Shown here: one piece after another, positions 19,628 through 27,667 of the stretch | How the letters are laid out: each line of letters opens with the position of its first letter | Numbering within the stretch: the first letter of the stretch is position 1 | Source: Gaiellasilicea sp963731615 | GTDB taxonomy: Bacteria > Actinomycetota > Thermoleophilia > Gaiellales > Gaiellaceae | DNA: 64,000 nucleotides | Reading direction: 5' to 3' | Assembly: GCA_963731615.1 (NCBI GenBank) | Contig: CAVSWD010000009.1 | Location: 335,135 to 399,134 of the forward strand | Notes under the pieces: generated by a model | The model's database searches: none | Seen by the model: the letters and a program-made list of their open reading frames with translations, nothing else | Told to the model about the DNA's origin: nothing | Position numbers and translations under genes: made by a program

Positions 19628-20898
19628 GTCGGAGCGAGCACCTGCTCGCGCGCCGCACCCGTGCCGACGAGGCGAACGGGAACGCCCAGCTCGCGCTCGA
19701 CGCGCTCGACGTAGGCGCGAGCCGCGTCCGGCAGGTCACCGATCGTCGCACACGCATCGAGCGGCTCCGCCCAGCCCGGCATGGCCTCGAGCACGGGCTC
19801 TGCATGGTGGAAGTCGCTCTGGTGTGCGGGGAAGTCGCGCGTTTCCGCCCCGTCCGGGAGACGGTAGGCGACACAGACCTGGATCTCGTCGAACGTCGAC
19901 AGCACGTCCAGCTTCGTCAGGGCGAGCGAGGTGATCCCGTTCAAGCGCACGGCGTAGCGGAGTGCGACGAGATCAAGCCAGCCCGGACGCCGCTCGCGGC
20001 CGGTGACGGTGCCGAACTCCTGGCCGAGCTCGCGCACCTGCGCACCGACCTGCTCGTCCATCTCGCTGGGGAAAGGCCCGGCACCGACGCGCGTCACGTA
20101 CGCCTTCGAGACACCGAGCACCTCGTCGATTCGCGTCGGCCCGATCCCGATCCCCGTCGCCGCCGCCCCTGCGATCGGGTTTGACGACGTGACGAAGGGA
20201 TACGTGCCGTGGTCGAGGTCGAGCAGCGTCCCCTGCGCGCCCTCGAGCAAGACGCGCTGACCGTCCGCGAGCGCGCGGTCGACGAGCAGCGAGGTGTCGG
20301 CGACGAAGGGGCGCAGCCGCTGCGCGAAGCCCTCGTGGCTCGAGACGACGTCGTCGAGCTCGAGCGGATCCTGCTCGTAGACGCGCTCGAGCCAGATGTT
20401 CTTCTCGGCGAGCGCGACCTCGATCTTCTGGCGCAGGATCTTCGGGTCCAGCAGGTCCTGCACGCGGATCCCGATCCGCGCCGCCTTGTCGGCGTAGGCG
20501 GGTCCGATCCCGCGCCGGGTCGTCCCGATCTGGAGCTTGCCGAGGCGCTTCTCGCTCGCCCCGTCGATCGCGATGTGCCACGGCATGATCACGTGGGCGT
20601 TGCCCGACAGCCGCAGCGGCTCGGAGGAGATGCCGCGGGCCTCGAGCTCGTCCAGCTCCTGCAGCAGGACGCCGGGGTCGACGACGCAACCGGCACCCAG
20701 CACGCTGACCTTGCCGGAGAGGATTCCGGACGGGAGATGGCGGAACTTGAACGTCTCGCCGTCGACGATGACGGTGTGGCCCGCATTGGGGCCGCCCTGG
20801 TAGCGGCAGACGACATCCGACTGCTGCGCGAGCAGGTCGACGATCTTGCCCTTCCCTTCGTCGCCCCACTGCGCACCGACGATGACGGTGGCAGGCAC
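19624..20898 (-). CDS. purA: Adenylosuccinate synthetase PurA
   Basis: 424 aa. GTP-dependent joining of IMP and aspartate, the first step from IMP to AMP. The N-terminal VIVGAQWGDEGKGKIVDLLAQ has the catalytic Asp and P-loop; YQGGPNAGHTV, GTTRRGIGPAYADKAAR and VGAGPFPSE are standard landmarks. Complete and unbroken. It lies between dnaB and purD on the same strand, so late purine genes and replication/ribosome genes form one long directon. Confidence 0.97.
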   Translation of the reverse strand: MPATVIVGAQWGDEGKGKIVDLLAQQSDVVCRYQGGPNAGHTVIVDGETFKFRHLPSGILSGKVSVLGAGCVVDPGVLLQELDELEARGISSEPLRLSGNAHVIMPWHIAIDGASEKRLGKLQIGTTRRGIGPAYADKAARIGIRVQDLLDPKILRQKIEVALAEKNIWLERVYEQDPLELDDVVSSHEGFAQRLRPFVADTSLLVDRALADGQRVLLEGAQGTLLDLDHGTYPFVTSSNPIAGAAATGIGIGPTRIDEVLGVSKAYVTRVGAGPFPSEMDEQVGAQVRELGQEFGTVTGRERRPGWLDLVALRYAVRLNGITSLALTKLDVLSTFDEIQVCVAYRLPDGAETRDFPAHQSDFHHAEPVLEAMPGWAEPLDACATIGDLPDAARAYVERVERELGVPVRLVGTGAAREQVLAPT

Positions 20899-20933
20899 GG
20901 CGAGAGTGTGCCCGATCCCGCCGGACTACACGC

Positions 20934-22295
20934 CTAGGCCGCTGCGAGATCTGCGAACTTGGCGTAGCGCTTGAGGAACGAGAGCTTGATCGTGTCGGTA
21001 GGGCCGTTCCGGTGCTTGGCCAGGATCAGCTCCGCGATTCCCTGCGAGTCCGACTCCTCGCCGTTGTAGTACTCGTCGCGGTAGACGAAGCCGACGAGGT
21101 CGGCGTCCTGCTCGATCGAGCCTGACTCGCGCAGGTCGGAGAGGATCGGCCGCTTGTCGTGTCGCTGCTCGACGGCACGCGAGAGCTGCGAGAGCGCGAG
21201 GATCGGCACCTCGAGGTCGCGGGCGAGCACCTTCAGCTGGCGGGAGATCTGCGAGACCTCCTGGACGCGGTTCTCGGAGTTACCACCCGAGGTCATCAGC
21301 TGCAGGTAGTCGACGATGATCAGGCCGAGCTTCGGCTCGCGAGACTTCAGCCGCCGCGACTTCGAGCGGATCTCCATCATCGTCACCGAGCCGGTGTCGT
21401 CGACCCAGATCGGTGCCTTCATCAGCTTGTCGCACGCAGCGGTGAGGCGCGGCCAGTCCTCCGGCTTCAGCTTCCCGGTGCGCAGGCTCTGCGACTCGAC
21501 CTTCGCCTCGCTGCACATCATCCGCTGCGTCACCTCGCTCTTCGACATCTCGAGCGTGAAGAGGGCGACCGGGATCTCGTGCCGGACGGCGAGGTTCTGG
21601 GCCATGTTCAGCGCGAGTGCCGACTTCCCCATCGACGGCCGCGCGGCGACGATGATCAGGTTGCCCGGCTGAAAGCCCGAGGTGAGCTTGTCGAGCTCCT
21701 TGAAGCCGGTCGGAATGCCGGTCACGTCGGCGCCGGCCTCGTACAGGTGCATGATCCGCTCGAAGCTCTCCTTCAGCAGACCCTCGATGTGGCTGAAGTC
21801 GCTGGTGACACGCTGCTGGGCGAGGTCGAAGACGATCTGCTCGGCCCGGTCGACGAGGTCGGTCGTCTCACCGGGACGCTCCTGCCCCAGCCGGGCGATC
21901 TCCGACCCGGCGCGGACGAGCCCGCGAAGCGTCGCCATCTCGCGGACGATCCGCGCGTAGTGGGCTGCGTTCGCGGTCGCCGGGACGAGCGCAGCGAGCT
22001 CGTGGATCCGGGCCCGGCCGCCGACCTGCTCGAGCTCGCCGCGCTCCTCGAGCGAGTCGACGAGCGTGATCGCGTCGACCGGCTCGCCCTGCTGATAGAG
22101 CGCCAGGCAGGCCCGGTAGACGGTGCCGTGGCTCTCGCGGTAGAAGTCCTCGGCGGAGAGGATCTCGGTCACCGCGCCGATCGCGCCGGGGGAGAGCAGC
22201 ATCGCCCCGAGCACCGACTCCTCCGCCTCGAGGTTCTGAGGCGGGACATGCGGCGATTGGACTGCCGACGAGGACGGCGCTGCGACCTGAGCCAT
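20934..22295 (-). CDS. dnaB: Replicative DNA helicase DnaB
   Basis: 453 aa. N-terminal DnaG-interaction domain (PPQNLEAEESVLGAMLLSPGAI), linker and RecA-type motor: Walker A AARPSMGKSALALNMA, then IIVDYLQLM (Walker B) and DLRESGSIEQDADLVGFVYRDEYY with the arginine-finger region. No intein is present. ATG 22295 has AGGG seven bases upstream; ATG 22310 is an in-frame alternative. Hexameric, 5'-3' fork helicase. It lies downstream of rplI, after two strong hairpins. Confidence 0.96.
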   Translation of the reverse strand: MAQVAAPSSSAVQSPHVPPQNLEAEESVLGAMLLSPGAIGAVTEILSAEDFYRESHGTVYRACLALYQQGEPVDAITLVDSLEERGELEQVGGRARIHELAALVPATANAAHYARIVREMATLRGLVRAGSEIARLGQERPGETTDLVDRAEQIVFDLAQQRVTSDFSHIEGLLKESFERIMHLYEAGADVTGIPTGFKELDKLTSGFQPGNLIIVAARPSMGKSALALNMAQNLAVRHEIPVALFTLEMSKSEVTQRMMCSEAKVESQSLRTGKLKPEDWPRLTAACDKLMKAPIWVDDTGSVTMMEIRSKSRRLKSREPKLGLIIVDYLQLMTSGGNSENRVQEVSQISRQLKVLARDLEVPILALSQLSRAVEQRHDKRPILSDLRESGSIEQDADLVGFVYRDEYYNGEESDSQGIAELILAKHRNGPTDTIKLSFLKRYAKFADLAAA

Positions 22296-22401
22296 GTCCC
22301 TACTCAACATGACCTGTCAAGCAGGCCGTGTGCAGGGGAAAGAAACGCATGTTCGCACCCTATCCACAGGTGCGGATGGTCTTTCCTCAGCCCGCCGGAA
22401 T

Positions 22402-22460
22402 GAACTTGCCGCTCGCAGCGGGAAGTTCGCACCGCCCTCCACACTCTGTGGAGGGCGGTG
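22402..22460. terminator. Two adjacent strong hairpins between rplI and dnaB
   Basis: Hairpin 1: GAACTTGCCGCT, loop CGC, AGCGGGAAGTTC (22402-22428, one mismatch). Hairpin 2: CACCGCCCTCCACA, loop CTC, TGTGGAGGGCGGTG (22430-22460, perfect 14 bp). They begin eight bases beyond the rplI stop on the minus strand. No T-run follows, so they may be non-canonical terminators, processing sites or attenuators of dnaB. A lone CTATCCACA (22360-22368) resembles a DnaA box, too little to call an origin. Confidence 0.6.
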
Positions 22461-22467
22461 TGAACAA

Positions 22468-23142
22468 CTACGGCTGCTCGTCCTCCGGCGCCGCGACCTC
22501 CGCTCCGTCCTCGGTCTCGGTCTCGGTCTCGGCCGCTGCCGCTGCTGCCTCCTCGGCCGCGTCGACCGCCTCGAGCTCGGCTTCGAGCTCCGCCTGGGCC
22601 TCGGCCCGGTGCGCGTCGGCCTCAGCCTGCGCGGCCGCGGCCGCCTCGGCCTCGGCCGCCTCCATCGCAGCGAGCTCTTCCTCGGGCGGCAGCTCGCCGC
22701 CCTCGGGGATGACGAGCGTCTTCACCTCGGCGGTGATGTCCTCGAAGACCTGGATCGAGATCGAGTAGCGGCCGATCCGCCTGATCGAGTCGGTATCGAT
22801 CTTCTTGCGGTCGACCCGGATCTTGCGCGTGCGCCAGAGCTCGTCGGCGATGTCGGTCGTCGTGACCGAGCCGAAGAGCGCTCCGGTCGGGCCCGCCTTG
22901 ACGTCGAAGCTGAGCACGGTCTTGTTCAGCACCTCGGCGATCTCGTTCGCCTGGTCGGCCGAGCGGGCCTCGTGACGGGCGCGCTGCTCGTCGAGCCGCT
23001 TCAGCTCGGCGACCCGGCCCGCGCTGGCAGGCTCGGCCAGCTTGCGTGGCAGCAGGAAGTTGCGGGCGTAGCCTCGGGCGACGTTGACGACCTCACCGCG
23101 CAGGCCGACGTTGTCGACGTCGTTGAGGAGGATGACCTCCAT
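22468..23142 (-). CDS. rplI: Ribosomal protein bL9 with long C-terminal extension
   Basis: 224 aa, against about 150 for usual bL9. Residues 1-150 are normal: MEVILLNDVDNVGLRGEVVNVARGYARNFLLPRKLA, then the connecting helix and the C-terminal domain (GPTGALFGSVTTTDIADEL to QVFEDITAEVKTLVIPE). The last ~70 residues are an Ala/Glu-rich tail, probably helical then acidic and disordered. Next to rpsR with only two bases between. Confidence 0.95.
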   Translation of the reverse strand: MEVILLNDVDNVGLRGEVVNVARGYARNFLLPRKLAEPASAGRVAELKRLDEQRARHEARSADQANEIAEVLNKTVLSFDVKAGPTGALFGSVTTTDIADELWRTRKIRVDRKKIDTDSIRRIGRYSISIQVFEDITAEVKTLVIPEGGELPPEEELAAMEAAEAEAAAAAQAEADAHRAEAQAELEAELEAVDAAEEAAAAAAETETETEDGAEVAAPEDEQP

Positions 23143-23144
23143 CT

Positions 23145-23411
23145 CTACCGCGCCTCCACGTACGGCAGCAGCGCCATTTCGCGCGCCCGCTTGACCGCCA
23201 CCGCCACCTGCCGCTGGTGGCGCCGGCAGGCACCGGTGATGCGGCGGTTGCGGATCTTCCCCTTCTCCGAGATGTAGCGCCGGAGCTGGTTCAGGTTCTT
23301 GTAATCGACCTCGTCCACCTTGTCCTTGCAGAAGAGACAGCTCTTGCGGCGGCCGGGGGCCATCGCAGAGCCGGGACGCTTGCGCGACTGTTGGGTTTTG
23401 GGCTGTGCCAT
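23145..23411 (-). CDS. rpsR: Ribosomal protein bS18
   Basis: 88 aa: KSCLFCKDKVDEVDYKNLNQLRRYISEKGKIRNRRITGACRRHQRQVAVAVKRAREMALLPY is a standard bS18 core. CLFC with a later Cys and His fits the zinc-binding form. ATG 23411 gives an N-terminal Lys/Arg/Gln-rich arm. It lies between ssb and rplI in the conserved rpsF-ssb-rpsR-rplI order. Confidence 0.96.
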   Translation of the reverse strand: MAQPKTQQSRKRPGSAMAPGRRKSCLFCKDKVDEVDYKNLNQLRRYISEKGKIRNRRITGACRRHQRQVAVAVKRAREMALLPYVEAR

Positions 23412-23421
23412 CTCGTCTCTC

Positions 23422-23853
23422 CTAGAAGGGAATGTCGTCGTCGGCGGCGGCCGCGGGGAAGTCGGCTGCGGCAGGTGCAGCGGCGCCCTGCGGCACGAAC
23501 TGCTGGCCGTCGCTGCCACCGTCCCGGCCGCCGAGGAACTGAATGTTGTCCGCGACGACCTCGACCGACTGCCGCTTCGTCCCGTCCTGGGCGTCCCACT
23601 CGCGCCAGGTGAGCTTGCCCTGGACGCCGACGGGCCGGCCCTTGGCGAGGTACTGCGCGCAGTTCTCGGCGGTGCGGCCCCAGACCGTGACGTCGAAGTA
23701 GTACGCCGCGTCCTGCCACTCCTCGCCGCGCTTGACGCGGTCGTTGACCGCAACGCGCAAGGTCGTGACCGCCGTGCCTGATGGGGTGTGACGCAGCTCG
23801 GGGTCCTTCGTCAGGTTGCCGACGAGGACGACGCTGTTGATGTTCTGGGCCAT
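23422..23853 (-). CDS. ssb: Single-stranded DNA-binding protein
   Basis: 143 aa. OB-fold start MAQNINSVVLVGNLTKDPELRHTPSGTAVTTLRVAVND and a short Gly/Ala-rich linker ending in DDDIPF, the acidic tip that recruits partner proteins. ATG 23853 overlaps the rpsF stop by one base (TAATG). It supports replication and repair alongside DnaB. Confidence 0.96.
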   Translation of the reverse strand: MAQNINSVVLVGNLTKDPELRHTPSGTAVTTLRVAVNDRVKRGEEWQDAAYYFDVTVWGRTAENCAQYLAKGRPVGVQGKLTWREWDAQDGTKRQSVEVVADNIQFLGGRDGGSDGQQFVPQGAAAPAAADFPAAAADDDIPF

Positions 23854-24224
23854 TACTCCTCCTCCAACGAGGTGTCGATCGGGTCGGCGACATCCTCGCG
23901 CGCCGGGCCGCCCACCGCTACCGGCTGAGTCGAACCTGCCTTGTAACGACGGGTCGCGAGGTGGCGCATCACATCGTCGTCGATCTTGAGCACGCGGGCG
24001 ATCTCGTCCAGGGTGTCGCCGTCGGTGCTGAACGAGAGCAGGTGATAGACACCGTCGGTCTTCTTGTCGATCTCGTAGGCGAGCTTGCGGCGGCCCCAGG
24101 CGTCCTGGCCCTCCCAGCTGCCTCCGCCCTTCTCGACGAGCTCGCGCGTGCGCTTGACGATCGCCTCCTGCCGCTCCTCGGGCAGGTCGGGGTCCAGCAT
24201 CAGCAAGATTTCGTAGTCGATCAC
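23853..24224 (-). CDS. rpsF: Ribosomal protein bS6
   Basis: 123 aa: VIDYEILLMLDPDLPEERQEAIVKRTRELVEKGGG, then WGRRKLAYEIDKKTDGVYHLLSFSTDG, typical bS6. GTG 24224 is preceded by GGAAGGAGA. In many bacteria the rpsF leader binds an S6:S18 complex for feedback; the 120-base leader here was not convincingly matched to that motif. First gene of the rpsF-ssb-rpsR-rplI operon. Confidence 0.95.
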   Translation of the reverse strand: MIDYEILLMLDPDLPEERQEAIVKRTRELVEKGGGSWEGQDAWGRRKLAYEIDKKTDGVYHLLSFSTDGDTLDEIARVLKIDDDVMRHLATRRYKAGSTQPVAVGGPAREDVADPIDTSLEEE

Positions 24225-24343
24225 GTTCCCGGTCTCCTTCCGTCGGGCTTCCTTCGGTCTTAGGCGGCCTCGCCGGCCAGCGGGCGCGGGAACGGCGCAC
24301 GCGAGACGAGGCAGGAAGCCGTAAGAGAGTAGCATCGCGCCCA

Positions 24344-24646
24344 ATGGGCAGGGCACTGGCATGGCTGGGTGGCGCCCTCGGGGTCGCCTGGCTGCTGCGC
24401 CGGCTCCGTGCGCAGCCGCTGCCGCCGCAACCGCCGCCGGCCTCGGCCGATCCCGCAGCGGAGCTGCGCACCCGGCTCGAGCAGGCGCGTGAGACAGCCG
24501 ACGACCGCGACGAGTTCGACGCCGCCGAGGGCCAGCCCGTGGATGAGGTCGGGGAGCCGCGCTCGATCGAAGAACGCCGCCAGGCGATCCACGAAAAGGC
24601 CCAGCAGGCACTCGGCGAGATGAAGGATCCAGCCCCCGGCGACTGA
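24344..24646 (+). CDS. Small single-pass membrane protein
   Basis: 100 aa. An N-terminal hydrophobic segment (ALAWLGGALGVAWLLRRLRA) with Arg on the following side, a Pro-rich linker (QPLPPQPPPAS) and a charged helical region (ELRTRLEQARETADDRDEF and later IEERRQAIHEKAQQALGEM). No known family. It is divergent from rpsF and probably co-directional with the next gene. Confidence 0.7.
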   Translation: MGRALAWLGGALGVAWLLRRLRAQPLPPQPPPASADPAAELRTRLEQARETADDRDEFDAAEGQPVDEVGEPRSIEERRQAIHEKAQQALGEMKDPAPGD

Positions 24647-24701
24647 CGGCGCGGGCCGGGCGGGTGCAGGCTTCTCGGGCCGCGCGGCATACTTGAGAGA
24701 G

Positions 24702-25370
24702 ATGAGCGAGCTGCCACACGCGGGCGATCTGCCGCACACGACCGAGGGCTACGATCCGGCGCGGGTCGAGGAGGCATTCGGCGAGTTCGCCGAGCGCGTC
24801 CACGAGCTCGAGTCGGTCGCCGCCGAGCTCCGTGCCGAGCTGAAGCTGCTTCGGTCCGAACGGGCCGCGCCGGCGTCCTTCGCGCACGAGGTCTGGCCCG
24901 ACGCCGGCGTCGCGCCCTCCCCCGACTGGGTCGAGGCGGTGCCGGCGCCGTTCTCACGGGCCCCGGCGCTGCCGCGGCTCGTGCTCGAAGGAGCGTTCCT
25001 GCTGCTCGTCGGCGTCCTGGCCGGCATCGCCGATCTCTCGGCTGCGTGGATCGTGCTCGTGATGGCCGTCGCGTGGGCGCTCGTCGCGCTCGCGGAGTGG
25101 GCCGCGTCGGCCAAGCGGGCCCGATGGCGGCTCGACGAGATCGCGCCGCCCCTCGGCGCGGGCGACCAGGCCGCGTCCGACACCACCGGTCCCTGGGACG
25201 TTCCGGTCGTCGAGGCGACCGTGATCGAGAGCGCCCAGTCCGAGTTGGAGTCCGAGTCGAAGACGATCGTGACGAAGCTTCCGCCAGCGGAAGCCGAGAC
25301 CGAAACCGCGCCGGACGAAGCTCCGCGACGCGGCCTCGGCCGTCTCCGCCGCCGTCCCGTCTCGTCCTAG
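24702..25370 (+). CDS. Membrane protein with N-terminal coiled coil
   Basis: 222 aa. The N-terminal half has YDPARVEEAFGEFAERVHELESVAAELRAELKLL, a short coiled coil that recalls DivIVA-like segments, then two membrane helices (LVLEGAFLLLVGVLAGIADL and AAWIVLVMAVAWALVALAEW) and an acidic C-terminal tail ending RRRPVSS. ATG 24702 has GAGAGAG just upstream. Function unknown; a cell-envelope role is a guess from topology. Confidence 0.7.
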   Translation: MSELPHAGDLPHTTEGYDPARVEEAFGEFAERVHELESVAAELRAELKLLRSERAAPASFAHEVWPDAGVAPSPDWVEAVPAPFSRAPALPRLVLEGAFLLLVGVLAGIADLSAAWIVLVMAVAWALVALAEWAASAKRARWRLDEIAPPLGAGDQAASDTTGPWDVPVVEATVIESAQSELESESKTIVTKLPPAEAETETAPDEAPRRGLGRLRRRPVSS

Positions 25371-26008
25371 GAGGGTTTCGCGACGAAGTCGCTCGCCGCG
25401 CCGGCGAGCGCGGCGGCGAGCTTCTGCTGGTACGCCGCGGAACGGAGCAAACCCGCTTCGCGCCGGTTCGACATGAAGCCCGTCTCGACCAGCACCACCG
25501 GGACGTCGGCCCAGTTGAACCCGGTCAGGTCGGCCCGCTCCACGAGGCCGAGATCCCGCGCGCCCGTCGCAGCGACGAGCTCGCGCTGAATGAGCCGGCC
25601 GGCCCGGAGGCTGGGCGTGCGGATGTCGTCTGTCCAGCCGCGGCGAAGCGCGGGCACGAGCGTCGAGATGCCGGCCACGGTCGGGTCGCTCGCGCCGTCG
25701 GCGTGAATGCGGAGCATCAGCGCGGCGCGGCGCTCGTTGCAGAAGCGCGCCCGCTCCCGGTTGCCGCCGCGATAGCCGGTGCCGTTCCGCGTCATCGCAA
25801 CGCGGTAGCCGCGCGCGAGCAGCAGTGTCCGCGTCCGCCGGGCAATCGCGAGCGCGACCGTCGATTCGCCCGCAGCACCGCCCGGATCCTTGATCTTCAG
25901 CGTCGTCGAGCCGGGCCCGATCGGCTCGACCTGCCGGCCGATCTCAGGCGCGGTGCCGTGACCCGGGTCGAGACAGATGAGGCTTGCGGCGGCGATTGCA
26001 GCGAGCAA
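25367..26008 (-). CDS. N-acetylmuramoyl-L-alanine amidase (Amidase_3)
   Basis: 213 aa. ICLDPGHG supplies the first zinc His, GESTVALAIARRTRTLLLARGYRVAMTR holds the Glu ligand, IHADGA the second His, and VVLVETGFMSN the catalytic Glu: the full Amidase_3 set. It would cleave the amide between MurNAc and the peptide stem. The short N-terminus is hydrophobic (LLAAIAAASLI) but lacks the basic residues of a good signal peptide, and a palindromic repeat lies just upstream, so the true start may be uncertain. TTG start as drawn. Confidence 0.9.
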   Translation of the reverse strand: MLAAIAAASLICLDPGHGTAPEIGRQVEPIGPGSTTLKIKDPGGAAGESTVALAIARRTRTLLLARGYRVAMTRNGTGYRGGNRERARFCNERRAALMLRIHADGASDPTVAGISTLVPALRRGWTDDIRTPSLRAGRLIQRELVAATGARDLGLVERADLTGFNWADVPVVLVETGFMSNRREAGLLRSAAYQQKLAAALAGAASDFVAKPS

Positions 26009-26019
26009 GCTTCTAGTTT

Positions 26020-26100
26020 GCGCAAGATGAGCATCCGCGGGAGCGGATGCTCATCGCGCGAAGATCCCTAAAGGGGCCGCCTGCGGCGGCCCAAAGGCGC
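26020..26100 (-). repeat. Dispersed palindromic repeat, copy B
   Basis: Read on the minus strand it shows GGCGGCCCCTTTAGGG, TCTTCGCGCG, then TGAGCATCCGC, loop TCCC, GCGGATGCTCA and CTTGCGCAA, parallel to copies A and D. It fills the interval between the zinc-ribbon gene and the amidase start. Confidence 0.75.
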
Positions 26101-26118
26101 GGCTTTCAGAGGGAGCCT

Positions 26119-26283
26119 CTAGTCGTTCGGGTCGAACTCCCGGTGGGCGCAGTCGGGGCAGAAGATCAGCACGCCGTCCCCGTCCGGCTCGAGATACGCG
26201 CGCCAGCCCTTGGCGCCTTCGTCGCGGCTGCCGCATTCGAGACACTCGAGCACGATCGAGACATGCTGCTGTGGATTGTTCAT
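26119..26283 (-). CDS. Small zinc-ribbon protein
   Basis: 54 aa: MNNPQQHVSIVLECLECGSR, a short linker with WRAYLEPDGDGVLIFCPDCAHREFDPND. The two CxxC pairs (LECLECG and FCPDCA) can form a zinc ribbon. ATG 26283 is preceded by a strong AAGGAGG. It is co-directional with the amidase. Function unknown. Confidence 0.72.
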   Translation of the reverse strand: MNNPQQHVSIVLECLECGSRDEGAKGWRAYLEPDGDGVLIFCPDCAHREFDPND

Positions 26284-26356
26284 CGGTAGAGAGGCCTCCT
26301 TGGCTCCAGCTGGCTGCGCGAGGCACCTTCTCAGGGAACCGGCCGGCCGTTCAAGC

Positions 26357-26383
26357 AAAAAAACCGCAACGAGCGGGTTTTTT
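26357..26383. terminator. Rho-independent terminator
   Basis: A-run, CCGC, loop AACGA, GCGG, T-run: it works in both directions. It serves the aldo-keto reductase gene ending at 26390 on the minus strand, and lies upstream of the zinc-ribbon gene. Confidence 0.85.
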
Positions 26384-26389
26384 CCTCGC

Positions 26390-27301
26390 TCAGAGCGACA
26401 GCAACGCGGCCAGCTCGTCCGGCGAAGGTTCCCACCCCCCGGCGGCTGCATTCGCCCGTACCTGCTCCGGCTTGGTCGCTCCGGCGATCACCGAGGCGAC
26501 TGCAGGCTGGGCCGCGAGCCCGCCGATCGCGAGCTCGAGCAGCGAGACGCCCAGCTCTCGACCTAGCTCCTCGAGCTGCTCCACGCGATCGAGACGCTGC
26601 TCGTCGAGGTCGCGCCCGTGCAGCCGCGTCCCCTTCGGCGCCGGCTCGCCGCGCCGGTACTTGCCGGTCAGGAGGCCGCTCGCGAGCGGGAAGTACGGGA
26701 TGAAGCCGACCGCCAGGCGCGCGCAGGTGGGCAGCAGCTCGCGCTCGGCCTTGCGTGCGAGCCACGAGTACTCGCTCTGCTCGGAGACGAAGGGCATGAG
26801 GCGGCGCTCGGCGGCGACTGCGTGTGCCTCCTCGACCATCGCCGCGGTGAAGTTCGAGGAGCCGATCGCCCGGACCTTGCCCTCCTGCACGAGCTCGTCG
26901 AGTGCGGCCAGCGTCTCCTCGACAGGCGTGACGCCGTCGGGGCGGTGGTACTGGTAGAGGTCGACCCAGTCGGTCTGGAGGCGCCGCAACGATGCCTCGA
27001 TCGCCTGGCGGATGTAGGGCCGGGCGCCACGGGCCGTCTCGCCGTCGCCGAGGTCGTGCCCGAACTTCGTCGCCAGCACGACCTTGTCGCGGCGGCCCGC
27101 AAGCGCGCGGCCGATGATCTCCTCGCTGCCACCGCGGTTGCCGTAGACGTCGGCGGTGTCGAAGAAGGTGACGCCCGCGTCAAGGGCGGCATCGATGACC
27201 GCACGCGAGGCGTCCTCGTCGATCCGGCCGCCGAAGTTGTTGCAGCCGAGACCGACGACCGTGACTTCGAGACCCGAGTTTCCGAGTGTGCGCTTGCGCA
27301 T
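26390..27301 (-). CDS. Aldo/keto reductase
   Basis: 303 aa. TIM-barrel AKR: LGNSGLEVTVVGLGCNNFGG, FFDTADVYGNRGGSEEIIGRAL (catalytic Asp and Tyr), VVLATKFG (Lys) and DLYQYHRPDGVTPVEETL (His). C-terminal AGATKPEQVRANAAAGGW is the NADPH-binding end. It resembles AKR11/YhdN-type general reductases; substrate unknown. ATG 27301 is chosen. Between its start and tRNA-Sec lies repeat copy C. Confidence 0.93.
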   Translation of the reverse strand: MRKRTLGNSGLEVTVVGLGCNNFGGRIDEDASRAVIDAALDAGVTFFDTADVYGNRGGSEEIIGRALAGRRDKVVLATKFGHDLGDGETARGARPYIRQAIEASLRRLQTDWVDLYQYHRPDGVTPVEETLAALDELVQEGKVRAIGSSNFTAAMVEEAHAVAAERRLMPFVSEQSEYSWLARKAERELLPTCARLAVGFIPYFPLASGLLTGKYRRGEPAPKGTRLHGRDLDEQRLDRVEQLEELGRELGVSLLELAIGGLAAQPAVASVIAGATKPEQVRANAAAGGWEPSPDELAALLSL

Positions 27302-27320
27302 CACCGCAGCTTAAGGAAGC

Positions 27321-27390
27321 CGGCAGGGAGCGAAGCGACCCTTCAGGGGTCTGCGCGCCCGGAATCCGCTCCTGCGGATTTCGGGCATGC
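27321..27390 (+). repeat. Dispersed palindromic repeat, copy C
   Basis: GCGAAGCGACCCTTCAGGGG, TCTGCGCG, then CCCGGAATCCGC, loop TCCT, GCGGATTTCGGG. It is the most diverged copy: it keeps the frame and stem ends but alters the GCATCC core to GAATCC. It sits nine bases from the 3' end of tRNA-Sec. Confidence 0.6.
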
Positions 27391-27398
27391 GACGGAAA

Positions 27399-27494
27399 TG
27401 GCGGAGCGACCCCGGAGTCGAACCGAGCAAGCCGTGGGTTGCACGACCGGGCCGATTTTGAAGACCGGCTGGGCCACCGGGCCCGTGCCGCTCC
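27399..27494 (-). tRNA. selC: tRNA-Sec (anticodon UCA)
   Basis: 96 nt including an encoded CCA. On the minus strand the 8-base acceptor GGAGCGGC pairs with GGTCGCTCC, discriminator G. The D arm is long (GGGCC, loop CGGT, GGCCC); the anticodon arm is CCGGT, loop CTTCAAA, ATCGG with TCA anticodon; a long variable arm and a T arm (CTCGG, TTCGACT, CCGGG) follow. The 8-bp acceptor stem, long D stem, long extra arm and UCA anticodon together identify bacterial tRNA-Sec. Confidence 0.95.
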
Positions 27495-27529
27495 ATCGGG
27501 AAACGTAGCGGTACCGTCCCTGAAGCGAT

Positions 27530-27607
27530 TTTGGGCCGCGGGCGGCCCCTTCAGGGGGTTTTCGCGCGAGGAGCATCCGCTCTCGCGGATGCTCCTCTTG
27601 CGCCAAC
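27530..27607 (+). repeat. Dispersed palindromic repeat, copy D
   Basis: GGGCCGCGGGCGGCCCC (a first stem), TTCAGGGGG, TTTTCGCGCG, then GGAGCATCCGC, loop TCTC, GCGGATGCTCC and TCTTGCGCCA. The closest relative of copies A and B. It lies upstream of tRNA-Sec. Confidence 0.75.
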
Positions 27608-27614
27608 AGGGCGC

Positions 27615-27651
27615 GCCCGTGCCGCTCCGCCCGCAGGCTAGCGGCACGGGC
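27615..27651. terminator. Hairpin after secreted-protein gene
   Basis: Perfect 12-bp stem GCCCGTGCCGCT / AGCGGCACGGGC with a 13-base loop. It begins 17 bases after the stop of the secreted-protein gene on the minus strand. No T-run. Confidence 0.5.
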
Positions 27652-27667
27652 CCAAGGCCCGGTCGCG

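Noticed and set aside
22360..22368. DnaA-box-like CTATCCACA near dnaB
   Set aside because: A single imperfect copy with no AT-rich region or clustered boxes; not enough for a replication origin.
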